A DNA stretch of 51,304 bases from NCBI GenBank assembly GCA_019114985.1, contig DXEM01000025.1, positions 1 through 51,304 of the forward strand, written 5' to 3'. A program made the translations under genes and the position numbers. Source of the stretch: Candidatus Anaerostipes excrementavium. GTDB taxonomy: Bacteria; Bacillota; Clostridia; Lachnospirales; Lachnospiraceae. Positions 39,898-48,200 of this stretch are shown here, piece after piece. The stretch's first letter is position 1; every line of letters starts with the position of its first letter. Under the pieces are notes generated by a model. It was not told where the DNA came from. It worked only from the letters and a program-made list of their open reading frames with translations, and did not search any database.

Positions 39898-42800
39898 CTG
39901 CTTCACCTCGTTCTATCAATACGCCGTCCGTGATTAAAGTTTCTCCGATCTCTCCTATGGATACCGAAGAGTCTTCCACATTCATACATTCATACGCCAC
40001 CTGTCCGTTTTTCAGTTTTGGATAATATCTCACAAAATCTGCATCGCCGGCAAACGGCGGCAGAATCGCTCGATCTGCTTCCGAAATCATCGTATGGAAC
40101 TCCGATGACAACAACTGATATTTTGAAAAATCTGCATGCTCCCCCATCAGCTCAATTTGTTTTACCGGCAGAAATCCCGTATTAATCGTTACTTTCAATG
40201 CCGGATCGAAAAGGAGGGTAACATTTTTGATTCCATCTGCAGAACTGATTGTAAATGGTTCCTTGTTTAAATACCCGGCACCCTCTTGTTCTGCTCCAAA
40301 CATTGGAAATCCACCGGAAAATCCATCATAAAACCCACAGCACACGCCGTCTGTCTCTCTGTTCATATCTCCGAACCAAACTGCAAATTGCTGCTTGGCA
40401 AGCCCCGCATCATGAAATTTTCCGACTTCATCATCTTTTTTTGACCATTCCGGTGCTCCGAAAAATTCCAGTTCCATGGAAACCTCTGCCAGTACAAGAG
40501 CCCGGCCGAATATGAAATGATTTTCTGACAAAGGAAGGGTCTTATTCAGCTTCTGATCAATCATACTCATTACTTCTGCAAACGCAGTGTCATCCTGTGT
40601 CACTGCGGAAATAAAACTTTTGATCCGTGGATCCGTCTCATCCGGCACGTTCGGAGATGGCACAAACCTGCCAACCGCCCTCTTCTGTCCTCCCGAATAC
40701 CGATAAACCGTCCTGATCACACCGAGATTGACCCCGGAATTCGAAAATACATTTAAATTTCGATTCAGCATATCCGGCAGAAAAATGCCGATTACAGGTG
40801 TTTCTCCCGGCAGCGGAGAAGAACGCACACGACAATCCTCTACTGTAGCGAAATCTGCCGAAAGTCTCGCTGACGAGGTCAGAGCAAGCGGCAAAAAACA
40901 CAGATCCTTATCCTTTGGCTGCAAATTCTCTGATATATATCTTTTTCCCTTAAATGCAAGTTCATCGTCAAGAATTCTCCTTTGCTTTCCAAAAGAAGAT
41001 ACCAAAGCCAATTTCGAAATCCCGAAAAATCCTTCCCGGAGCGGAAAAATCGGCATATTATTACGAACTGCCAGCCGATCGATGGACGGTTCCTGAAAAC
41101 TTAGAATGGTTGGATCCAGGCATTCTGCTATCGCTTTTGCATCATCATCCTGAGGATCGATATCAATCGGATACTGAAATGCATGTTCTAACCCAGTGAG
41201 ACTGATATGAAATCCTCCCAAATTCTGGGATACGGCAGCTAAATCTTTGATTTTCCCGGCAGTCTGAGCCGCATCTGGTAAGTCAGAATGATACTTCAAA
41301 TACTTTTCCAGCTTATCCTGCAGATTATAGACTCCATGAGGCGTCAAAACCGTCGCTCCGCTGCATCGAATCTCCTGTTCCGGCCTCGTCCCATCATACA
41401 CATAGTCGGTATTTCCATATACAAAACGACTCTCTTTTGGTTCCGAATCTTCATAGTCCGGATAAAAAGCAGTCTCCCACTGCAGCAGCAAAGTCACTTC
41501 TTCCATAGGATCTCCGTTATACATGACCGGAGAAAATTTTTCTTTTATAACCGGGATTGGCTTCAGCTGCGGTTTTATATTTTTTTCATCTAATAATACC
41601 GCCGTGACCAGATACTCCCTATAATTTTTCCATACATTTTCTATTCCGCTGATATCCCCGAAATATTCCAGGATCTTCTCCTCAGATATATCTGCGGTCA
41701 AATAGGAAGTTAAGCAAAAAAGGGTTTGATCTTTTTCAAATCTTCCCTCTTCTCCAAAAGCATATGTTCTCTCCATCCCTTTTCCGCACAGCATAAGCGC
41801 AGGATCTTTCGGCAGATAAAACGGCTCTGAAGATGCAGTCTGCAGCTCACCGTTTTGGTCGGCAAGCAGTTTCCCCAGTGTATTTCTTTTTTCTTCTCTG
41901 GCAGTCACAGCTTTTGAGATCTGCTGCCGCAGCGCAGCTATTTCCTCCATAAGAGAAGTCATATATTTCTTGATTTCTCCTTGTTGATTCCGGGCTGCTC
42001 CTTCGTAGATTTCCCACAGATAATACAGGGACTTCTTTTTGTATTCTAATGTGCGGCGAAGTTTTCCCGCCTCCCGTTCCAAAACATCCAGCTCCAAATA
42101 CTGTTTTTTCATTTCCGTCCGGCTGTCTGTCTTAAGATCTTTCGGCAGTTTCAGAGAAAATCTATCCTCCATGGGATCCATACGGGAAAATCCCCGGTAA
42201 TGAATATCATCGTCAATTTTAAAATTGCCGTCTGGCTGCGCTGCTTCATCTGCAGTGTCATATTGGATCGAAGTTAGGAAACGCTCTTTGGAGGAGTCCG
42301 GTCCGTAAAAACGTTCGCTTATAATCGCAGACAACGCCTCGGCAGAAGTTTTTCCGATTCCTACATCGATCTCCCCTGCAGGCAGCGGCTCCTCTTTCGC
42401 AAGATCAATGCCTCCGATTTCCCCGAACAGCACACTGGTATTACAGGCTGTCATCTTTTCATCGGAAACAGATAAATGATATTTCTCTAATACGATCTTC
42501 ATATCGTCGATTGTTTTCACACCATTTAGGATATCATTTGCCGAATTTGAATAATATCCCAGAACAAAATATGTAAGAACCGCATCGGACGGCACTCCTT
42601 CCAAATCATCATAGAAACCGAATACACTAGAACAGCTGGGATAATAAGCAGAAAACATAGGATCTCCTCCGCCTACTGCGGTAATCTTGTCAAAATATCC
42701 CCATTCTCCCACAGGTTCCGGCACAGGAGAAGACGCCGGATAAGTCCTTCCCATATAGCGGAAACGATGCCTTTGCCGAAGATCATCAAATTTTGGAATC

Positions 42801-43174
42801 GTTATGCTGTCGCTGTAACTGCCGTCAAGGGAATAAAAATTACTTTCTACAATGCTGCAGGCTGTATCAATTTCTCCGTTTTTCCAATACATCCTCGTTA
42901 CGATGAAACGATCCGGAACCGCCGGATATTCCAAATGCTTTCTCCCATTGCGATCCTCTGTTTCATACCCATTCTTTAACGCGGACGGAAGGACAAAATG
43001 AAGGTGAACACCTTTTTTTAGAAGGATATTTTTGTTAAATGCTCCGGGAGTTGCATCCTTTCCGAGATAAGACTTTAAAGCGGTCTTATAGTTGGGATTC
43101 ATTGCCGGCACCTGAAGCGGAGTCCTGAAATGCCGGGCAAGAACAATCATTGGTATCATAAGCTGATCAGACAT
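39878..43174 (-). CDS. Unknown 1098-residue protein with central coiled coil, part of DUF6603 operon
   Basis: Not assigned to a named family. It contains LKKGVHLHFVLPSALKNGYE and YPAVPDRFIVTRMYW near the N-terminus; from memory, a G-h-HLHW-x-LP-x-AL ... FP-x-VP-x-RW pattern occurs in large uncharacterised proteins of several phyla, encoded near DUF6603 genes. Residues about 335-440 are a long charged coiled coil (EMKKQYLELDVLEREAGKLR, MEEIAALRQQISKAVTAREE). After it come LPKDPALMLCGKGMERTY and, near the end, LLSSEFHTMISEADRAILPP. The coiled coil suggests a structural, oligomeric part. ATG at 43174 follows GAGGAGGTG and is one base from the previous stop codon. No signal peptide or membrane helix. 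Confidence 0.85.
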   Translation of the reverse strand: MSDQLMIPMIVLARHFRTPLQVPAMNPNYKTALKSYLGKDATPGAFNKNILLKKGVHLHFVLPSALKNGYETEDRNGRKHLEYPAVPDRFIVTRMYWKNGEIDTACSIVESNFYSLDGSYSDSITIPKFDDLRQRHRFRYMGRTYPASSPVPEPVGEWGYFDKITAVGGGDPMFSAYYPSCSSVFGFYDDLEGVPSDAVLTYFVLGYYSNSANDILNGVKTIDDMKIVLEKYHLSVSDEKMTACNTSVLFGEIGGIDLAKEEPLPAGEIDVGIGKTSAEALSAIISERFYGPDSSKERFLTSIQYDTADEAAQPDGNFKIDDDIHYRGFSRMDPMEDRFSLKLPKDLKTDSRTEMKKQYLELDVLEREAGKLRRTLEYKKKSLYYLWEIYEGAARNQQGEIKKYMTSLMEEIAALRQQISKAVTAREEKRNTLGKLLADQNGELQTASSEPFYLPKDPALMLCGKGMERTYAFGEEGRFEKDQTLFCLTSYLTADISEEKILEYFGDISGIENVWKNYREYLVTAVLLDEKNIKPQLKPIPVIKEKFSPVMYNGDPMEEVTLLLQWETAFYPDYEDSEPKESRFVYGNTDYVYDGTRPEQEIRCSGATVLTPHGVYNLQDKLEKYLKYHSDLPDAAQTAGKIKDLAAVSQNLGGFHISLTGLEHAFQYPIDIDPQDDDAKAIAECLDPTILSFQEPSIDRLAVRNNMPIFPLREGFFGISKLALVSSFGKQRRILDDELAFKGKRYISENLQPKDKDLCFLPLALTSSARLSADFATVEDCRVRSSPLPGETPVIGIFLPDMLNRNLNVFSNSGVNLGVIRTVYRYSGGQKRAVGRFVPSPNVPDETDPRIKSFISAVTQDDTAFAEVMSMIDQKLNKTLPLSENHFIFGRALVLAEVSMELEFFGAPEWSKKDDEVGKFHDAGLAKQQFAVWFGDMNRETDGVCCGFYDGFSGGFPMFGAEQEGAGYLNKEPFTISSADGIKNVTLLFDPALKVTINTGFLPVKQIELMGEHADFSKYQLLSSEFHTMISEADRAILPPFAGDADFVRYYPKLKNGQVAYECMNVEDSSVSIGEIGETLITDGVLIERGEADGRNKR

Positions 43175-43175
43175 T

Positions 43176-44060
43176 TTACACCTCCTCGGAAGATCGTTTG
43201 AATTTCGCTCGATGTGCCACGGCAATCATTTCAAAAGCAAAACGTGACGGCGAAATTTTATCAGTTCCAAGTTTTTTGCAGCTTTTTAGCTGCGCTTCGA
43301 CAGAATCTGCAAGTTTTTTTGCGTGAATTCTTCCGTTATCATCTGTAAAATCATCCATACAAAAAGATTGGATTCTTTCCCCCAGATCAGAATCATCCAG
43401 AACAGATCTGAGATCCATGCTCCTTGATATACGATTGTCTTGCCGATCTACGGTTGATGCTCCAAAACGCAGTCCTGTTTTCGGTTCTTCCACTAAAATC
43501 TCCTGCACATCGCCGGAGAAAAGACAAAGCATCACATCATCTGCAATTGTCTCCATCCTAAGGATGGGGAGCGGCTCGCCCTTTTCTCCCTCCTGCACGC
43601 CATTTTTATCAAATCCATACAGATGCAGCCCCTTCATCCTGCTCACAAGCTGAGAATGCATGATAAAACCGCTTATGAGCGTGTATTCTTCTGACTTCCC
43701 ATGGAAATTTTTTAAATATTTCTTTTTATGATTGGGATGCATTCGTTTCATTCTTGGTGTTTCCGAATAATCCCTGGCTTCTGCTGCCTTATGAAGCAGC
43801 ACTCTGTCTGACATACCTTCCTGCCTGCATACTCTCCCAATGGAAAATGCCCCGTCCAGCAGCGCATCTGTCCAATTAATATCCACATAAAAGAAACGGA
43901 TACTTTCTTTTGGCAGCTCTGATACATCCGAAATCAAATAAGTCAGCGGAACCCCTTTTAATAATCTTATTTCATCCGCATAATCTTTTAAATGATCGGG
44001 TACTTCAACCGGCACAAAATTCATTCGATTGCATGGTTCTTCCACAAAACGCCTCTTCAT
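43176..44060 (-). CDS. Unknown 294-residue protein, part of DUF6603 operon
   Basis: Not assigned to a named family. The most striking stretch is LKGVPLTYLISDVSELPKES followed by IRFFYVDINWTDALLDGAFSIGR; I recall near-identical patterns (GVPFNYLVPD, LP-x-ESIRFF, WxDALxDGAxSIGR) in uncharacterised proteins from other phyla next to DUF6603 genes. Later segments include LISGFIMHSQLVSRMKGLHL and ILVEEPKTGLRFGAS. Soluble; no catalytic motif seen. ATG at 44060 has GGAGGGG and shares ATGA with the previous gene. Its conservation with its neighbours argues for a shared complex. Confidence 0.82.
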   Translation of the reverse strand: MKRRFVEEPCNRMNFVPVEVPDHLKDYADEIRLLKGVPLTYLISDVSELPKESIRFFYVDINWTDALLDGAFSIGRVCRQEGMSDRVLLHKAAEARDYSETPRMKRMHPNHKKKYLKNFHGKSEEYTLISGFIMHSQLVSRMKGLHLYGFDKNGVQEGEKGEPLPILRMETIADDVMLCLFSGDVQEILVEEPKTGLRFGASTVDRQDNRISRSMDLRSVLDDSDLGERIQSFCMDDFTDDNGRIHAKKLADSVEAQLKSCKKLGTDKISPSRFAFEMIAVAHRAKFKRSSEEV

Positions 44061-45232
44061 AGTTTCCCCTCCGATAAAAATCTGCAAAGTTCCTGTAAAT
44101 CTGATACCGAGAAACCAATTGCAGCTTTTTGCTTATTTAAATGTTTTTTCACCGCCTGATCCTTTCTCCACGTCACGATCTTTTCTGCTTCTGAACGCCG
44201 GCTTAACGTGATTAATCTTCCAAGCTGAAAAGCAGCCGAATAACTAACATCAAATATCCCATTTTCAGAATCATATATCATTCTTCCATCTGCCGTAAAT
44301 TTTTCTTCTCCGTTGATTTCGTCATATCGTTCTGAATGATATGGAAGCAGAGGACCATGATAGAAGGAAAAGGTCTTCTCTCCTGTCCGCAGATGATGAG
44401 ATTTTAGATCTTTCTCTTTCACAATCCCGGAATGTTCCGCTAAGCCGTTTACCAAGGACACAAAAGACTGATCCTGCGTTTTCTCCGAATAGACATTCCA
44501 ATGATAGATAGAAATAAAGCGTACAAAATCGCAGTCATTTGGAATCTTTGCATTCAGATATCCTTCCGCCGAGACAAGATGCACGGTGCTTTTCACCGCA
44601 TGATCTTCGGAAGAGGGGACAAATCTGTTGGCTATGACTGTGGAAAACCATCCGTCTTGTTGTGCGATGGAATCCTCTGCGGCGGATAAATTGACAAATT
44701 TAGCATGGGCAAGCCACGGCAGGTCTTCCGCATCCGGCATGATTGAATCGTAAGTCTCTTTTGGAATCGTAAGTATATGTACATTGTCATCATCCTTGCA
44801 GCATGCAGCGGTTTTTTCCTTATATGGGAAAAATACTCCTTCCTCTTTTAGATTTTTCAACTCTTTGTACTTCACATCCATCTCTCTTGGGCCTTCATCT
44901 TCTGAAACAACAATCAGCGCAGTCCAAGGAACTCTATGTCCATCGATATCTTCCATCCATCGTTTGATCCACGGATATGTCTTATTTTTTAAAACAATGA
45001 ATGGCAGGGTTCCCGCAAAATCTCCTTGCTGTTCCGGAGCCGGATACACGCTAAACACCTCATCTGTCGCCATTGTTTCCGTATTTGCAGCAACGTAAAA
45101 ATCTTTTTTCACCGAAAATGTATCATTTTGCGGCAGAGTCACCGTCTGGATTCCCTCTGCGGTATACCTCCCCTCTTCAAGACCGGGAACACAGCTGTCT
45201 GCCAGCTTAAACTCCTTTTCATTTTCACCCAC
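44057..45232 (-). CDS. Unknown 391-residue protein, part of DUF6603 operon
   Basis: Not assigned to a named family. The region FYVAANTETMATDEVFSVYPAPEQQGDF, GTLPFIVLKNKTYPWIKRWM and VPWTALIVVSEDEG resembles a pattern (FxVxGPRF, VHSVYPP, LPHVVL-x-R-x-TLPWER, PWLALL) I associate with uncharacterised proteins encoded near DUF6603 genes elsewhere. Further on are FVRFISIYHWNVYS and FDVSYSAAFQLGRLITLSRR. Soluble. A GTG start at 45232 is preferred since AAGGAGG lies six bases before it; the ATG at 45238 abuts the ribosome site. Overlaps the next gene by four bases. Confidence 0.82.
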   Translation of the reverse strand: MGENEKEFKLADSCVPGLEEGRYTAEGIQTVTLPQNDTFSVKKDFYVAANTETMATDEVFSVYPAPEQQGDFAGTLPFIVLKNKTYPWIKRWMEDIDGHRVPWTALIVVSEDEGPREMDVKYKELKNLKEEGVFFPYKEKTAACCKDDDNVHILTIPKETYDSIMPDAEDLPWLAHAKFVNLSAAEDSIAQQDGWFSTVIANRFVPSSEDHAVKSTVHLVSAEGYLNAKIPNDCDFVRFISIYHWNVYSEKTQDQSFVSLVNGLAEHSGIVKEKDLKSHHLRTGEKTFSFYHGPLLPYHSERYDEINGEEKFTADGRMIYDSENGIFDVSYSAAFQLGRLITLSRRSEAEKIVTWRKDQAVKKHLNKQKAAIGFSVSDLQELCRFLSEGKL

Positions 45233-45262
45233 AAGCATCCTCCTTCCTACTTTTTCTTGCTC

Positions 45263-48200
45263 CTATAATATCAAGATATCTTCCGATAACCAGTTCTCTG
45301 CATTTTCGGCAAAAAGCCGGATATCCGTCCTTTCTGTAATTCCATACGTTTCCAGGAATTTCTTTCTGCGTTCTGCTAACTCAGTTTCAGCTTCATTTTG
45401 CGAAAATTTATGAATCGAATCTTCCTCCGATAAATCCATCCGCACATCCTGCATGAAACCGTAACAATTCTCAAACTCCAATGTATTCTTTTTGTACAGT
45501 TCGTCCAGAGAAATATATCGTGTTCTCGGAAACAATTCCGGCTGCCCTGTCTCCGTATGAAGCTGCAGCAAAACTCCGCATACTGCATCTTGTACGACAG
45601 ACTCCTCTTTTAAACTGCCTCCAGGCCCTGGATCACTTTTCCACAAAGCGGCCGGAACATTTTGAGTCAGCGGTGTTTTTGTGAACTTATCCTTCATATC
45701 TCTTCCGCTGCTGTCCGTAATTTTAACTTTTGTTTCTGCCTGCAGCTTGGCGCTGTTTACCGGACGGATATTTCCGTTTTCCGGTATTTGTGAACGGAGA
45801 GAAACCGCAAAAGAACTTCCGTCAATGATATCTGTTCCATCTAAAGTTTTCCCAGTGCTGCCCTCCACTGAAAGTGTAAGGATATCCGTATCACCGCTTC
45901 CATCATCCCGTCTCTTATCTCCATTGTCCGTTAAAAAGGATTCCTTGAATCTGTTCCAGTCCATCGCTTCTTTCGAATGATCCTTCCCGGTCGAGAAAGC
46001 AATGGTAAAAGAAATGATAAACCAGGAAATATGGACTCTGCCCTGCACCTCAGGTCCCCACAGAGTCAATTCTGCTGCCAGCTCAATGGAAAATGTTTTA
46101 TGGATAAACCACCAATCAATCCGATAGGAAGCTCCAAGAGTCACACCAATGGAGGCCCTGTAAGAAAACGGCTTCCACGCGATGATGAAATCTGCATATG
46201 CGATAAACCAGGCTTTTAAATTTCCCAGAGAATAGACTGCGCTTAGTTTCCCTCCCGCCATGACTGCTGCCGGGGTAAGCGCAAAATACAATTCTCCGGA
46301 TATCTTCAAATGGGAATCTACGTTCCAATCCAGTCCGAGGCGCGGAACCACCGGATAATGTTCTGGTTTTTGAAAGGCCGGATGATATCCTCCAAGGGTA
46401 ACTACAAAATCGCCGCTGTGCCCGCTGTTTCCAAACCAGAAGTATGCCGCAAAACCGCCGGTCAGCCGGCAGGAGCGGTGGAATATATAGGATTCTGAGG
46501 TCAGCTGGGCTTCTACACTGACGACTCCTTCCGAAGGATTATAGTATGCTTTTACAGCAAGCTGTGCTTTAGCGATTGGATTCGCCGATACATTTGGCGG
46601 AACAGAAACCTCCGCAATTCCAAGTACGCCTACCTCAAAATGATTTCCGAAAGAAACATCCAACAGCAAAAAACCATGGATCATCTGAAATGAGGTAAAC
46701 TTCACTCCTGCAGTCAAGAAGTTTTGTTTCTCCTCATTACGGATATATTCCTTAAAATCGCTCAAAATCTGCGAGTGAAACCCGGAAACCGCTGCGGTAA
46801 TCAATGGGTATTTCGGTACCTCTTCTATCCGGGGAAGCACAAGCTTTTTATTATATCCAAATCCTAACGCCAAACCTGTTACAAAAAAGGCCGGCGGCCC
46901 TCCGATTGGCGCTGAAAGTGCAAGATATGCCATCAGCGAACCGGAAGAATATTCCCCAATTGCTTCCGCAGTGAATGTTCTAAATTTTATTAGAATCGAA
47001 CCGGCATAAGCAATTGTTTGAGCCTCCTGTGTCCTGGAAAAGCTTCCTCCGATGGCAAGTATTCCATTATCAAATGCAATTCCAAACCCGGAAAGATAAA
47101 ATTGGATATCAGAAAGCTTTGTAAGGTTCGCTCCAACACCTGCCTCTGTCAGCGCAAAAGAAAACGGTGAAACATTGAGCGAAGCATCCAGAAGAATCAC
47201 CGCTTGATTTCCGTCCAGACCAACCCCTATTTTCGGTATGGATAAAATAGCAAAAGTTTTGTCAATCGGGAACCATTTCATGGTCTCCGTGCCTCCGGAA
47301 GCAGTCAAAAGATTTCTCTTCTGTGAAGTGTCCGGATGATAAAGATCCAGACGGCAGACAGTTCCAAATGCCATACATCCAAACACGACTCCCTGCTCGG
47401 AAGATGCACAAATCTCAAAATCCTTCACTGAAAAATCGGAGGTCTCTGTCAAAAGCGGTCTCACCAGCTCTCCTGCAAGAGGCAATTCCAGCATATTAAC
47501 AGAAACGGACGGCGCTGTTTTGTAAGCAACATAAAAACCGTTCTGATCCCCGGATACGATCTCTGCCAAAATCCGCCCGGCGCTTGTATTGACCACGACA
47601 GAAAACATCTTTTTTGTGAAGTTATATTTCAGTTCCAATTTTAATACAGAGAATTCTTTCACAAACTCCGGCAGGTGTTTTGTATCAATTCCAAATTCAT
47701 CGGCTATTTTTTGGAACGAAAGATTTGTAAATTCCGCATTTCCCGAAATGATAAATTCCTCGTCTTCTTTTGACAGGAGTAATGATACTTCCGATCCGCA
47801 CACAGACAATTCTGCTGTGATTTCAAATGACAGCGGTTTGTCTGCCGAAGATACAATTTCCAAAGAAAATGCCCGAATAGAAAAATCATCTGAAATCTTC
47901 AAAATATTTTCCAGAGAAACATAGGCCGAAAGTTCCCTGTCTTTTGACTGATAAGAGACAGTAACATTTCGAATACAAACTGTAAGCAGTTCCTCAGGAA
48001 ATGCCGCAGGATCATAGTGTTCTGAAAACTCTTCTGCAATTTGTTTCAAAAAGTCTCCCAAGCTGTAATCATTTTCTGAATATGCCGCTGCCTCGAAAGA
48101 AAATGAACCATCCTCATAATAGGAACCGCTCAGATGGAGAAAAAGTCCGCCGAATGTCAGCGTTCCGGACAACAAAAGATCATCGAATCTGCCATCTCGA

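Noticed and set aside
46940-47120. Glycine/phenylalanine-rich hydrophobic stretches of the DUF6603 protein as membrane helices
   Set aside because: They alternate polar and nonpolar residues, as in amphipathic strands, and none is a continuous 18-residue hydrophobic helix.
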